From Megamerina dolium (lineage: Eukaryota > Arthropoda > Insecta > Diptera > Megamerinidae), in NCBI GenBank assembly GCA_963854835.1, contig OY978525.1, forward strand, positions 57,905,855 through 57,969,854: DNA of 64,000 nt, given 5' to 3'. Below are positions 24,201 through 38,576 of the stretch, piece by piece (the first letter of the stretch is position 1; each line of letters opens with the position of its first letter). Made by a program: the position numbers and the translations under genes. The notes under the pieces were generated by a model that saw nothing but the letters and a program-made list of their open reading frames with translations, had not been told where the DNA came from and ran no database searches.

Positions 24201-24783
24201 TACAACACCTTTGCATCCAAAATCTGATGGCATGGTAGAACGATTTAACCGTACCTTGGAGGAATATTTGAGAAAAGTCGTATATAAATACAAAAGAGAC
24301 TGGGATGTAAATATACCAATGTTCCTCATGGCATATAGATGCGCACAACATGACACGACGGCTACTACACCGGCAATGGCAATTTTTGGAAACGAGTTAA
24401 GACTGCCAGCTGATTTAAAATTTGGAGTCGTAACACCAACGAGATCAACCGAAAGTAATTATACTAGCGAAAAGCGGGAACAGTTGGATGAAGTACATCG
24501 GTTCATCAGAGAGCGGTCGCAGATGATAAGCGATAAGATGAAGGCCAGGTATGACTTAAAAGCAAATTCAAAAGGGTTCTATGAAGGAGAGCTTGTAATG
24601 CTTCATAATCCACAACGAAAGAAAGGCCTGTCTCCTAAACTACAGACTTATTGGGAAGGACCATATGAGATTATAGCAAAGATAAATGACGTAGTGTATC
24701 GTATTCAACGTGCCTGGAATAAAAGAGCAAAGTTTAAAGTAGTGCACTTGAAGCGACTTGCGCCATATCGAGGGGAAGTATAA
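21262..24783 (+). pseudogene. pol: G1 copy 2 pol: protease, RT, RNase H, integrase
   Basis: The domains follow in order: aspartic protease (LTLDTGASHSIIKSD, about 21352), RT (PWSSPVVLVKKK near 22243; TLDLQSGYWQVEL; YLDDILVMG near 22597), RNase H (VLDTDASGYGIGG near 23031; LRTDHAALRWLL; NADALSRR) and integrase (GGHLGITKTVEKIKKRF; MDIAGPFPISNAGNKY; HSDQGRNFES; SDGMVERFNR). The C-terminal chromodomain-like region YWEGPYEIIAKINDVVYRIQ precedes the stop at 24781. TGA codons at about 22282, 23638 and 23812 interrupt it; otherwise frames are continuous apart from the RT entry near 22285-22410. Three disabling mutations but no large deletion indicate moderate age. Confidence 0.92.
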
Positions 24784-24821
24784 AAACTTTTTCGGGACGA
24801 ACAAGGTTAAGAGGAGGGCAG

Positions 24822-25259
24822 TGTAACGAGTATCGATAGTTGGTTACTCATCACTATTGTGACTGACACTATTGGCAGCATCGATATGAATGTCAACAAA
24901 AAGAAGTAAGTAATAACCAGAACAAGCCAACGAGAAAGAAAGAGAAGAATCTCGATAAAGGAAGATTCTGGGGCGTTGCCAACAGAGTATAAATAGAGCC
25001 AGTGTTGAGAAGTGAGAATCAATCTAATTCCGAACGTGATTGCGAAAACATTGATACAGAGGCAAAAGTTGCAAGTGCATTAGAGTGTTATTGTAAATAG
25101 TTGATTGTAAACAGAGTTGATTGTAAATAGAGTTTATTAAATAAATTGTTGCTGTATATAGTTGTATAAAATAAGTGTTGCAATGATTATTAACAGAATC
25201 CAGTGATCGAACAAGGTAATTCAAATAGAATTAAACGCTCACAGAATAAAAACGTAACA
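24822..25259 (+). repeat. G1 copy 2, 3' LTR (438 bp)
   Basis: Preceded by the purine tract AAGAGGAGGGCAG (24809-24821). It starts TGTAACGAG, carries TATCGATA at 24831-24838, and ends ACGTAACA at 25259 before ATAT. Confidence 0.92.
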
Positions 25260-25299
25260 ATATATTAAATACTACACATATATATTTTCAAGACAAATC

Positions 25300-26030
25300 C
25301 ATTCCCAAACTCGAAACTGCGATTTGTATGGCTCTGTGGCATAACTGAATTCAGGTGTGATATAGAAGTGGTATTTGTGGTAGGAGTTGTTGCTTGGAGA
25401 AGTTGTACTTCCTCAAATTGTATTATTTCCTGTTGGTATTGTTTTTTATTGTTGCGGCTGTGGATGTGTATTACTGATTTTAGTTAAAACGTTTTTGTTT
25501 ACTGAAGTTTGCAGTACGAGATTAGCTGTTACAACAGTAGCTGAAGGAACATCTTTTATTATATTGGCAGCTGAATTATATTTGAAATCATAATTTTCTT
25601 TTCGATCCGGTTAAATTATGTTATCATTTTCGTATGTTTGAAAATCATCTGTCGTTACACCGTTCTCATCGTTATTTTCTGCAGTATTATCATCAAACGT
25701 GAACGTTGGCGGATGCTTTCCTCCTGATTTCAGCATCATCCTCACTCACATAATCAATTTTTATACTCATTTTCTGGTAAAGAAAAAGAATTTAAAACCG
25801 ATTCATATAATTACTTTTGAAAATGAAAATATCAATTTTGGTGGTTGGAAATTTAATCGGTACCTACCAGGTCGCGGTTCGATAATATTTTGTAGGAACA
25901 TAAGTGATTCCGACGACATCTTTGGCCTGGCGTTAATTCTGCAGCACTGCTGCCAGCTTCCATACGGCGTTCCAGTTTTTTCATCTCCGAATTAAATTGA
26001 TTTCGTAAATTGTGAATTTTTTTGCCAAAA
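25300..26030 (-). pseudogene. Decayed fragment resembling a MADF-domain protein
   Basis: Only a faint similarity is seen. On the minus strand near 26020-25860 the reading IHNLRNQFNSEMKKLERR...GSSAAELT resembles the middle of a MADF (Adf-1-type) DNA-binding domain (LR.QF..E.KK...S..G). Downstream an acidic, Asn/Thr-rich segment (PPTFTFDDNTAENNDENG near 25715-25660) could be its linker. Stops and frame changes occur throughout. MADF proteins occur both as host regulators and in Harbinger-type transposons. The identification is tentative. Confidence 0.3.
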
Positions 26031-26626
26031 TTAAATTTGCTAATACATATGTAATATCGTACATATATCTAAAATAGCCTTATTGGGCATTCTTTAAATT
26101 TATAGCATTCCGTATAGTCATTCCAAAGGCATTCATGTTCTCGAATGAGTTGAATCAAATGGCTGTCTTAAGTTCCATTCCTAGTCACATCTCCGGAAAT
26201 TGTGTTTTACCACATCAATTGTGTAAATCTTGAAAATCTGTAATATAATTAGATTAATACATTTTTTTGTAGTTAAATAAATAAATATGCACACTTACCG
26301 AAATCCATGTAAACAAAAATAAGCTCTTCAAGGAAATGTCAAATGTATGGTAAAATGAATTTAATGATGCACATGGTTGTGTTTCTAACTGTAATATATT
26401 AATAATACGAACTTATTTACATATAAAACTAGTAAATGCTAAATAATATACATTTTCTTGCAAATATAATAATATATTTCCTAAGTATATATACGAAAAT
26501 TTTGCAGAAATTTTAATAGTTTTATAAATTTATGCACAAATTTTAATATGAATGCAAGATTGCAGTAAAATCCATTCACTATTAATGGTGTGTTACGATT
26601 TTCACAGGTGGAAAAATAGGCCTCTA
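26031..26626. other. AT-rich interval, nothing recognised
   Basis: No convincing frame, RNA gene or known repeat was seen on either strand. Confidence 0.6.
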
Positions 26627-27822
26627 TACTTACTTACTTATGTGGCCATAACAACCGAATATCGATTTAGGCCGAATATAACATCTTCGCCAGCCATTTC
26701 TGTTCTTCGCTAGCTGGCGCCAGTTAGAAATTCCAAGCGCCGTCAGGTTCTCCAGTACTTGGTCTTTCCACCGGAGGTTAGGTCTTCCTCTTCTGCGTCG
26801 TCCTCCAGCGGGTTCCGAATATAACACCTCCTTAGCTGGACCGTGTTCTTCCATTCGTTCGACATGACCTAGCCAGCGCAGCCGCTAGATTTTGATGCGA
26901 TTTATTATGTCAATATCGGCATACAGCTCGTACAGTTCATGGTTGTACCTTATTCGGTACTCGCCACCAACGCAAATAGGTCCAAAGATCTTGCGTAGGA
27001 CTTTTCTCTCGAAAACTCCAAGCATTCGCTCATCCGAGGTGGAAATTGTCCAGGCTTCAGCGCCATATGTTTGGACAGGCATGATGAGACACTTGTAGAG
27101 TGTAGTTTTTGTTCTTCGAGAGAGGGTTCGAATTGTCAATTGCTTACTTAGCCCATAGTAGCACCTGTTTGCAAGAGTGATCCTTCGCAATATCTCCAGG
27201 CTGACGTCGTTATTGCTGTTAATGCTGGTTCCAAGATAGACAAAGCCCCTTATTACTTCAAAAGCGTAGTTTTCAAAAGTGACGTGCTGTTCAAGACGCC
27301 GGGACTCTATGTTTGTTGACACTAGATACTTCGTCTTGCCTTCGCTCTCTTTCCAACCCTGAGAATGCTGCACTGACTGCTCGCGTGTTCATGCCGATTA
27401 TGTCAATATCGTCGGCATACGCCAACAGCATGACACTTTTGTTGAAGATGGTGCCATTACGTCGTAGATCAGCAGCTCGTATTATTTTCTCCATAATGAG
27501 ATTGAAGAAGTCGCACGATAACGAATCACCTTGTGTGAAACCCCGTTCGGCATTAAACGGTGCAGAGAGGTCCTTCCCAATTTTCACTGCACAACAGGAG
27601 TTGTGTAGTGTCATTCTACAAAGTCGAATGAGCTTTGCAGGAATACCGTACATAGATATTGTTGCGTAGAGGTAATCCGGACTGTCGAAAGCGGCTTATA
27701 ATCAACCAAAACAGATCGACTGTTTTTTTTTTTGGGTCTTCTCCAAGATTTGGCGCAGTGTGAAAATGTGATCGATGATAGATTTACCAGGTCTGAAGCC
27801 ACACTGATAAGGTCCAATCAGG
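26627..27822 (-). pseudogene. RTE-like LINE, second copy, truncated and broken
   Basis: On the minus strand this matches 17965-19170, from the GPYQCGFRPGKS region of the reverse transcriptase to the (TAAG)n tail at 26627. Similarity is high but the copy is inactive. The segment encoding the first catalytic motif is rearranged around 27690-27745 with a poly-T run, a frame change lies near 27330, and a TAG replaces CAG at 26885-26887 in the IKIQRLRW motif. The YADDIDI box is still readable. Confidence 0.88.
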
Positions 27823-28197
27823 CGTTTATAATAGTACTAAATATTTTCTGATTTTTCATAATTATAGGATTTTAGTGAAATATGACGTAAAACATAAAAG
27901 TTGTAACTAGTTTGTGTTTATTTGGCATTTGATTTTATTATTCCGTAAAATTAATTGTGTTTAATTGCATATATTACATTACAACTACTATTCTACTACT
28001 TTTCATACCTTTTAACCATTACAATTTTGAGTTGAAAGGGAATGTGAAAAGACAACGCTGACCTGTAGCCAAAAATGTCCAGAGAGTAAAGCAATAACAA
28101 CAATAGATGGTGAGCTAACGGGTAGCATGCGTGTTAAAAAAATACATATAGAAAATGGAAATTCTCTGAACGGGAGAGTCAGTTTCAGTTCCATGTC
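27823..28197. other. Interval with nothing recognised
   Basis: AT-rich at first, with no supported frame or repeat. Confidence 0.55.
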
Positions 28198-28372
28198 AGC
28201 TTTTCCATGACAAATTGCTACTGTCGGAAGAATTGCCAATTGCTTGCCGACAGGTTGATACCGTACTAAAGAAAATTCTTTTCGATATTATATTTGTTAT
28301 TATTCAGCCGGGGATTAAACCCACGACCTACAGATCAGAAGGCCAACACACTAACCACTGAGCTACGGCACG
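28198..28372 (-). mobile_element. tRNA-derived SINE, copy C (head half)
   Basis: On the minus strand it runs from GTGCCGTAGCTCAGTGG at 28372 through the A and B boxes to the hairpin region and CATGGAAAAGCT. The 3' half of the body and the tail are absent. The B box carries a one-base insertion (GGTTTAATCCCC). Confidence 0.85.
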
Positions 28373-28484
28373 CCACGATGAGTGACATAGGAAGAGTTAT
28401 AAAATATATTACATGTAACAATTTCTTCTGGATATTATTTCCCTGCGGTTGATATAATCTCCTTATTTGAATATTGGAATGCTT

Positions 28485-28978
28485 TTAATTCCTCATTAGA
28501 GTAGAACTGTATGCTATTTTAAATTTGTCCCAACTTATCATCGGTGTGAAGGCATCATAATCAAAATATATTACGCCATGTTTAGGCATATGAAATTCTC
28601 GAAGTTTTGCAGATGAATCATCTCTAATAATATCATAACCTTGAGCTCGTATAGCCTGATTTAAGTCCGTTATCATATCCAATAGAATATTTTCGGGATG
28701 AAAGTAGAAAGCATTGTTATCTATTGTCGGAAGAATGACGACTTCTATGAATAGGTTGTAGTTTTTTTTTACTAGGAACCAGAACGGAGCATATACTTGT
28801 TGCGTGTGTCCCGTGAGAGTAGTGAATATTGATGCGTGAATGGTTGGCAATGTGGTGGTTATATATATACCGGCTTTGTGAGTGGTATATCGTAGTGGGA
28901 AGCCATATTTTCTTTTGCGAATGGGTTTTGGTGTTGGATAAGCCGTGACACATACGATATTGGGATTGGAAGTTGACT
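28485..28978 (-). other. Unidentified open frame of about 165 codons
   Basis: A minus-strand frame is open from just after a TAG near 28979 to the stop at 28485. It has no early ATG. A basic patch (PIRKRKYGFPLRYTTHKAG) precedes Thr-rich and hydrophobic stretches (IFTTLTGHTQQVYAPFWFLV) and a polar end. I do not recognise it. It could be an exon or relic of a mobile element; chance openness cannot be excluded. Confidence 0.25.
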
Positions 28979-29932
<954 letters not shown>

Positions 29933-30151
29933 TATTGTGCAAAACTTAAGCAATTGGCATAGTGCTCTCATTGATTTCAAATTTACTAAAAAATAAAAGC
30001 GCTTAGATTGAATGTTTTAATATTTATTTGTTCCTTCATTAAATACATAAAAAACAACAACTACAAAAGTTCGGTATTCTTACGAAATTAACTGTAAACA
30101 ACAAAAAACAAATTATACTCATATTTCATCTGTGCAAAACTTAAGCAACTT

Positions 30152-31215
30152 TTAATATTTTGTGTAGTATCCCTTATTTTTAATTACTGCAGCACACCTT
30201 TTAGGCATAGAAGCTACTAATTTCGTTAAATATGATTTATTTATATTTTCCCATTCAGTTTTGAGGCCTAAAAATAGTTCGTCTTTATTTTTAAAGCGCT
30301 TTGAGCCCAAGCCTCGTTTTAAAATGGAAAACAAATTTTCAATAGGATTCAAGTCGGGCGATTGTGCCGGCCAATCAAGCACTTGAATCTTATTTGACTG
30401 TAGCCAATCCTCCACAAACTTCGATGTGTGTTTCGGATCATTGTCGTGCTGAAACACCCATCGAAGTGGCATATTCCATTCCGCAAAAGGCAACATTGCA
30501 GTTTCTCAAGATGTCCTTATACATAAATCTGTCCATTTTGTGGTCAATCCTATGAAACGGACCAAGTCCACTCCCCGAAAAACACGCCCACACCATGACG
30601 TTCCCTCCTCCATGCTTTACAGTCTTTTTACAGTATCGCGGATTGACGCCTTCACCTTCCTTATTATTCCGTCTGAATTAAATAAATTTATTTTAACTTC
30701 ATCACTGAACAGTACGCCAAACCACTTTTTTATGGACCAGCCCACGTACTTCTTAGCAAATTCAAGTCTGGAAAAAAAATATATGTTGTTGTTTTTGTTT
30801 TGAAGGCATTAAACCAAACATACCTTTTTTTTACATGTTTTGGTGTAAGCATTGGTTTCTTTACCGCTTTGTAGCTTTTTAAACCAACTTTAATCAAATG
30901 CCTTCTTACTCTGCTTGAATCGACATTTAAATTAAGAGTATTTACTATATCTTTTGAAGACATTAACGGATTTTTTTTAATCAATTTTTTAATTTAAATA
31001 GCTTCCCTATAAGAAATTTTTTGGGGTCTTCCTCCTGAATTTCGATCTGTAACGCTACCAGTTTTTTCAAATAATCGTATCCATCTTGATATTATAGATA
31101 TGTTGATATTTAATGATTTTGCAATGTCATTCTGTGGTTTTCCTTCCTTAAATAACGATATAACCTTCATCTTAAATTGATGACTATAACGGACACGTTG
31201 CATTTTGGATTTCAA
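30152..31215 (-). pseudogene. Minos-like DD34E transposase with a probable 56-bp intron
   Basis: On the minus strand the frame begins MKSKMQRVRYSHQFKMKVIS with a helix-turn-helix (NDIAKSLNINISIISRWIRLF) and a GGRPQK hook. A TAA near 30992 interrupts the frame, which then continues to HVKK. An intron (30823-30768, GTATGT...TTTTCCAG) follows, and the reading resumes as RLEFAKKYVGWS. The catalytic regions are all present: VLFSDEVKI, FQHDNDPKHTS and SPDLNPIENL. Frameshifts near 30690 and near 30500 break exon 2. It ends GYYTKY at 30152. One nonsense codon and two small indels disable an otherwise complete gene. Confidence 0.85.
30768..30823 (-). other. Probable spliced intron in the Minos-like transposase
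   Basis: On the minus strand AAAAG|GTATGTTTGG begins it, and a T-rich tract ending TTTTTTTTCCAG closes it. Removal joins codons into KKRLEFAKK, which fits the conserved Tc1 sequence. Reading through instead gives a non-conserved insert and then a stop. Confidence 0.7.
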
Positions 31216-31564
31216 TATGTTTGAAAGAATTGTGTGCTAAGAAAGACTTTTTTGTACTGAGTTAGATCAATGTTAATGCACAAAGCAGAAAAAACTCCGA
31301 AAAAGATCCGTTATTTTCTGAACAAAGAAATATCGAACACCTTTGCACTCCGAGTTGCTTAAGTTTTGCACAGATGAAATATGAGTATAATTTGTTTTTT
31401 GTTGTTTACAGTTAATTTCGTAAGAATACCGAACTTTTGTAGTTGTTGTTTTTTATGTATTTAATGAAGGAACAAATAAATATTAAAACATTCAATCTAA
31501 GCGCTTTTATTTTTTAGTAAATTTGAAATCAATGAGAGTTGCTTAAGTTTTGCACAATACTGTA

Positions 31565-31569
31565 TATAT

Positions 31570-31611
<42 letters not shown>

Positions 31612-31632
31612 TATATATACATATATATATAT

Positions 31633-31682
<50 letters not shown>

Positions 31683-31705
31683 TATATATACATATATATA
31701 TATAT

Positions 31706-31759
<54 letters not shown>

Positions 31760-31765
31760 TATATA
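31565..31765. repeat. (AT)n array with longer-period units
   Basis: AT/TA tract containing repeated ATAGATATATATACATATAT...ATTGTATAT blocks at about 31605-31640 and 31678-31712, a period of about 73 bp. It separates two TA-inserting elements. Confidence 0.92.
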
Positions 31766-32774
<1,009 letters not shown>

Positions 32775-32917
32775 TTTGTTAGCTTATTTTTTTTTTATTG
32801 AATCTTTCTTAAATACAAGAAACTAACAATATGTATTCAAATCTTACAAACTAAATAAAACTATGTGATATCCCCTACGTTCCATCACAATTTGGTGAGT
32901 CGCGAGATGTAGCAATT

Positions 32918-35555
32918 TTACAGCATATTCAGTGTGTCTTTTCTTTTTAATCGACGATGCCCCTTGCTCAGCAACAATTGCCTAGCAAGGGGATTCGGAT
33001 GATTGTGTAATTTTTGAATGTAGCTTCTGCAGGACATTGCAACTTCCTCAGAAATTGTGGATACATTTAAATCTCGATGGATGTTAACGTTCCTCATATA
33101 CCAAGGCGCGTTTACAATAATTGGCAGACACTTGGATTGTATTCGCTGCAATTTTTCGATATTAGAGGGAGATGCGGTGCCCCAAAACTGAATACCATAA
33201 GTCCAGATTGGTTTCAGGATTGCTTTATATAATAGCACTTTGTATTCAAGATTCAACTTTGATCTTTTGTGTAACAGCCACCATAACTGATTCATTTTAA
33301 GCTTGATCTGAGTTTTCTTTGCCTCTATGTGATTTTTCCATGTCAGCCTTCTGTCGAGGTGAATGTGTTGAGGAACATTGTGGAACTGATTGGCCATTAA
33401 TATTAAATGGGGGACATGTATCTAGCCTTAGCGTGAAGGTTACATGTACGCTCTTTGATTCATTGACTTTTATATGCCATTTTGCTAGCCAGATTTCGAG
33501 AGAATCGTCATGAGTCTGCAGGAGTTTAGTAGCTTCTATGGGGTTAGAGCGAGAGCACAATATTGCCGTATCATCAGCAAAGGTCGATATGAATGTATAG
33601 TTATTGTTGGGCATATCTGAAGTGTATAAGAGATACAGTAAGGGACCCAAAACGCTTCCTTGAGGAACGCCAGCGTGAATATCCAATGGATTTGTTGTGT
33701 AATCCTTGTGATGTACGAGAAATTGTCTTTTCGTGAGGTAGCTACTAAGCAATGAGGAGACATTTGCAGGCAGTAATAGTTTGAGTTTGTAAATAAGGCC
33801 ATCGTGCCATACTTTATCGAAAGCTTGAGTGATATCAAGAAAGACAGCTGAGCAATACTTTTTTTCTTCAAAAGTGTTCCTTATCAGAGTTACAATGCGG
33901 TGGACATGTTCTATTGTGCCGTGCTGTTTTCTAAATCCAAACTGATGTTGAGGAATCAGTTGGTTGAGATTAATAAATGGAGTTATATTCATGACAAGTA
34001 GCTTTTCGAATACTTTAGAAAGTAGAGGCAGGAGGCTGATAGGTCTGTACGATGCAACTTTTGTAGGGTCTTTTCCTGGTTTTGCTATCATAATAATTTT
34101 TGAAGTTTTCCAGCATTTGGGATAGTGTTTAATACGAAGGATAGCATTGAAAATGTGCATCAGATGAATTACTGAAGCCGGAGGTAGCTCTTTTATCATT
34201 TTACCGGTAATTTTATCTGGACCAGGTGATTTTTTTGGGTTTAAATCTTTATAAATTGCTTTGAATATGTCCTTTTTTTTAATTTTGAGCGTTATTGAGC
34301 AAGGTTGAGAAGTTAATATTGGTAATGAGGACTGTGAAGAGGGTGGATTGGGTGTAAACACACTTTTTAGGTGGTTTGCAGAAGCCAAACCCTTCTCACA
34401 GTTGCTTCTAGCCCAATTACCGTCACTCAAACGGATGGGGGAATCAGTGAGAATTGGTCGATTTGATTTTTTTGCTGATTTCCACAAAGAGTAGTCTGAC
34501 GCTTCACCAGGTGTTAATTTCGCTATGTGCTCTTCTAACTCTTTGTTGTTTTTATTTTTTAAAGCTTGCTTTAACTTTCGAGTGCAGTGCTGTAGCTGTG
34601 TTTTCAGATTCGGTGATCTGAATTCTTGCCATTGTCTTCGGAGTCTTCTTTTCTGTCTTACTAGCAATTCAATATCGGCTGGTGTGTATGGGCTATAGTT
34701 TGATTGCTTGCATACCTTTGTGCAGGTGGCTGAGCTGAGAGCTAATGAGAGCAGCTGGTTGAATTTTTCGAGTGCTGAGTCTACATCGTGTCCATTTCTT
34801 AATACCGTACTCAGAGGAAGATGGGAATTTATATATTTCTTGAATTTTAACCAGTCTATTTTCTTTCTAACGCAATTGCTTTGGGGGCTTGGTGATTTTA
34901 TAGATATTACCGTGGGTGAGTGGTCAGATGATAGATCATAATTACACTCTGTGGAGATATTTTCCATCTGCAAACCTTTGGCGACTCCAAAGTCTATGAG
35001 ATCGGGTATTTTCCTCTTGTCCGTCGGCCAATATGTCGGTTGACCATTTGAAATAACATCGTAGCCGTGGTTAGTGATGATTGAACATAGTCTTTTGCCT
35101 TTTGGAGTTATTAATCGGGAGCCCCAGTGAGTGTGTTTGGCGTTGAAATCGCCAGCAACCAAGAATTTGCTACCAAGAGTTGAGAAAAATTATTTATATT
35201 GCTGTTCGGTAATTCTGTATCTTGGGGGACAGTATATCGCAGATATTACTAGCTTAGAGATGTATTCTTCCAGACATATAGATGTTGCTTGCAAGTAGAC
35301 GCTACTAAAATCTTCAAGAACATGATGTTTTATTCTGCTTTTTATCAATATGGCAGTTCCTCCGCGTGCCTTACCATGCGGATGATTTGTGGTGTACAGT
35401 TTGTAATATGGTATTTGGTAGCAATTTTTGTCAGTGAAATGGGTCTCATATATCATCATTATGTCGATTTGGCTGGATTCAAGGAATTGAATTAGCTCCA
35501 AACGGTGCTGGCTTAAGCCGTTGGCGTTCCAGTGGCATATCTTGAGACAACTCAT
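32918..35555 (-). pseudogene. Jockey-like ORF2: endonuclease and reverse transcriptase
   Basis: The frame starts with ATG at 35555, overlapping the ORF1 stop as ATGA. It shows the endonuclease (LKICHWNANGLSQHR, YETH, GGTAILIK, VAGDFNAKHTHWGS, SSDHSP) and RT domains (KKSPGPDKITGKMIK; SYRPISLLPLLSKVFEK; QHQFGFRKQHGTIEH; LDITQAFDKVWHDGL; AGVPQGSVLGPLLYLLY; FADDTAIL). The C-terminal region contains LTWKNHIEAK and KPIWTYGIQFWG. A TAA near 35187 interrupts the endonuclease, and a deletion/frameshift near 33370 breaks the end of RT. Otherwise it is complete, so decay is slight. Confidence 0.9.
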
Positions 35556-37165
35556 GGTCTGGATAGCAATGTTTGGAGTAACATCGATTGATTTTTCATC
35601 ATTTCTTGCATCATTGTTTGCATTGAGTTCATGAATTGGTTCATATTCTGAATCAATGTTTGAAGCAAATGTTCAAGGGTACTTGGCTGTTGGGTGGGCA
35701 GTGAGTGTTTCTGCTCATTATTTACATTGCTTTGTTGGTGTGGGTTTTGTTTTAACACGCTAGCGTATGAATTGGTTTGATTCTTGTTTGGGATTGCAGA
35801 GAAGAATTGTGTTGCATCAATATTTTGTCTCTTACTTGAGTTGGCTATCTGAGTTTGCTCAACTGGTTTTAGAGGTTGATTGCTAGCGGAGAAATTTAGC
35901 TTTAGGGTTGTATATACTGGGCAACCTCTATAATTTGCGGTGTGATTACCTCCACAATTGCTGCATTTTTTCATGCTACCATCGCCTTTAGATTTTGGGC
36001 ATATGTTTGATTTATGGAGATCTCCACAAATCACACAAACAGCTGGCAGGGTGCAATATGTCTTAGTATGTCCATATTCTTGGCAGTTGCTGCACTGAGG
36101 AGGTCCAGTTCTCTTATGGGGTTCTTCGATTGTGATTTTGCGATGCAATAAATATCGAATTTTATATATGGGGTGTACTTCACCTTTTTTTAGGGGTTTT
36201 GTTTCAGGCTGAAGCTCAATACGATATAACGGTTGAGGTATATTGCTCTTGTTGAGAATGTTGAATACTGTTTTGGCTTGAAACCCTTCTTCCTGAAGGG
36301 CAAGTTTGATTTCGTTAATATCAACGTTGGGTTCGACGCCTTTGAGTACAACGATTAAGCCCTTACTACTTTTTAGCTGATATGTGTAGTAATTCTTTTT
36401 TACAGCATCAAATTCCGCTATTACTTTGCGATAATGAGTTTCGCTGTAGATTTGCACTTTTGTTTCCTCAATTTGGCCTTTGCGAATAGGAACAACATGG
36501 AAATTCTTTGGTCCTATAAGACTTGTAATTCTAGAAATCAACTTATCTGAGTTGCGTTCTCTCAAGAAAATGGGTGGGGGTTTGAAATTTTTCTTGGAGA
36601 TAATATTTTCGTCACTTTCATCACCTGAAAGCAGAGCGTATCTATTTTCCGAACTAATAGGGACAGTGTTCTGCTTTTGAATTTTTGTTGAATTCATTTG
36701 TTTTGAATTTAGCGGACTTCTCTTTCGCTTTACTACAGTAATGTAGCGATCAATACCAGTTTGAACAGCAACTGGTTCTTTATTAGTCATCGCACTAGTT
36801 GCTTTAACTACTGGGTCATGCACTTCAGTAGAAGTGCCGTTATTTGATTGCTTTGATGTTGTAGCTGTTGGTGTTACAGCAGGAGAAGCACATTGTACAC
36901 TCCACGGTATAGAGGGAGATAGTATATCACGATAGAACAAATTATTTTTTTTGTCTGTATTTATTGTTGTTGCAAAATTTGATGAATTTTTAATATGTGC
37001 AGGCAAAAGATTTGCACTGTTACTTTCACTTGTGCAGTGTGTATCAACTGTTTTATTTGATAATGCACTTATCGGGGGGGTTTGCGCGGGTGATTGCAAA
37101 TTATTGTTTACACACACATTAACAGGCGATTGCCGTTGCCGGAGAGGAGAGCGCTGAACACTCAT
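35552..37165 (-). CDS. Jockey-like ORF1 (Gag-like RNA-binding protein), intact
   Basis: This 537-residue frame would package the element RNA. The N-terminal 190 residues are Ser/Thr/Asn-rich. An RRM-like/PRE_C2HC region (about 205-345, with [21 protein letters not shown]) precedes three CCHC zinc knuckles at about 358-371 ([14 protein letters not shown]), 377-389 and 401-415 ([15 protein letters not shown]). A Gln/Met-rich tail follows. This order is typical of jockey-clade ORF1. No lesions are visible. Confidence 0.9.
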   Translation of the reverse strand: MSVQRSPLRQRQSPVNVCVNNNLQSPAQTPPISALSNKTVDTHCTSESNSANLLPAHIKNSSNFATTINTDKKNNLFYRDILSPSIPWSVQCASPAVTPTATTSKQSNNGTSTEVHDPVVKATSAMTNKEPVAVQTGIDRYITVVKRKRSPLNSKQMNSTKIQKQNTVPISSENRYALLSGDESDENIISKKNFKPPPIFLRERNSDKLISRITSLIGPKNFHVVPIRKGQIEETKVQIYSETHYRKVIAEFDAVKKNYYTYQLKSSKGLIVVLKGVEPNVDINEIKLALQEEGFQAKTVFNILNKSNIPQPLYRIELQPETKPLKKGEVHPIYKIRYLLHRKITIEEPHKRTGPPQCSNCQEYGHTKTYCTLPAVCVICGDLHKSNICPKSKGDGSMKKCSNCGGNHTANYRGCPVYTTLKLNFSASNQPLKPVEQTQIANSSKRQNIDATQFFSAIPNKNQTNSYASVLKQNPHQQSNVNNEQKHSLPTQQPSTLEHLLQTLIQNMNQFMNSMQTMMQEMMKNQSMLLQTLLSRP

Positions 37166-37272
37166 ATTATAAACAAAATGTTTGCAAATTATATTATTAT
37201 TTTATTTTATTTTTTTTTTTTTTTTTTTCTAAAAATCAAAAGAAAGACGTCCACTCTTATTGGTGACTTTCG

Positions 37273-37777
<505 letters not shown>

Positions 37778-38576
37778 ATATCATATATATATTAATATTA
37801 TACATTTTTACATTAATATCTATATTTATTTATTATTTAGCATTGTTGTTATTGCTTTATAATTTTTTGACATGTGTGAATAAATTGATTTAGTGGGGAT
37901 TGTTCCAGAAGTGTGCAGTGAACGGTCCAGGACGGGCGGGTACATGCAGTGGCAGACATAGCCAATACATCGGCCGATTAATGTCTAGGTATGCAGTTTC
38001 CCAAATCAATATATCTGTATGTATGAGTCGGCATGGTCGACTTTATTGTCCATCCACTATGTCATCACCGATTGTTAGCCGTGGTACCCATGATAAACAC
38101 AGGAGGTGAATGGATAATAATGGCGCCTGAATAAAATAGATATTGGTCAAGTCGTAGTATGAGTGTTCCTAATGTAATCTAATGTGATGTTAGTGTGTCT
38201 GATATTCGTACACTCAAATGTCAGTGTTTATTTCGCGTACGTATGGCATAAACGAAGGCTGGCATTTCCAATGTCATATTGGAGTTGCCATTTTCGACAT
38301 AGTGGTTTGCGGACAGCAAGTGGATGCATAGAGCCTGAATATAACATTAAATTTCGACACAAGAATACAACAAACTTTCACTACGAAATCGACTAACTTC
38401 TCTAAAATAGAAGTCGGCTGTTCTTCTGCAATATAGGGGCAATAGACGTAAAGCAGTTGTCAACCACCGTGCTGTACTAACTGCGCCTAGTTTCTCACTT
38501 GCTCAACGTTTATCAGACACTCAATTGTTTACAGCGAAAACAATTTGATAAAGGTAACGTTGGTCGTTTTGTAAAT
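37778..38576. other. Interval with nothing recognised
   Basis: A less AT-rich patch (37900-38120) has short frames without recognisable motifs. No RNA gene or known repeat was seen. Confidence 0.5.

Larger units (their letters stand above)
19518..25259 (+). mobile_element. Ty3/gypsy family G1, copy 2: both LTRs, decayed interior
   Basis: 5.74 kb with LTRs at 19518-19939 and 24822-25259, primer-binding site, gag, protease, RT, RNase H, integrase and purine tract in normal order. ATAT flanks it on both sides (19514-19517 and 25260-25263), a 4-bp target duplication. Gag is broken and partly deleted. Pol has three nonsense codons but is otherwise complete, so this copy supplies the pol region that copy 3 lacks. 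Confidence 0.93.
32758..37272 (-). mobile_element. Jockey-like non-LTR retrotransposon, near full length
   Basis: 4.5 kb on the minus strand, with ORF1 (Gag-like), ORF2 (endonuclease-RT), a short 3' UTR with AATAAA and a poly(A) tract of about 20 (32758-32778). The 5' boundary is put near 37272 (minus strand CGCGAAAGTCACC), because a 67-bp direct repeat of flanking sequence begins just beyond it. A poly-A-like run at 37209-37228 lies inside the 5' leader. Confidence 0.87.

Noticed and set aside
25387..25995. Plus-strand frames of 68 and 98 codons
   Set aside because: No motifs; the minus strand gives a better, though weak, MADF-like reading.
34708..34941. Plus-strand frames across the jockey-like LINE
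   Set aside because: Antisense shadows of well-supported minus-strand ORF2 motifs.
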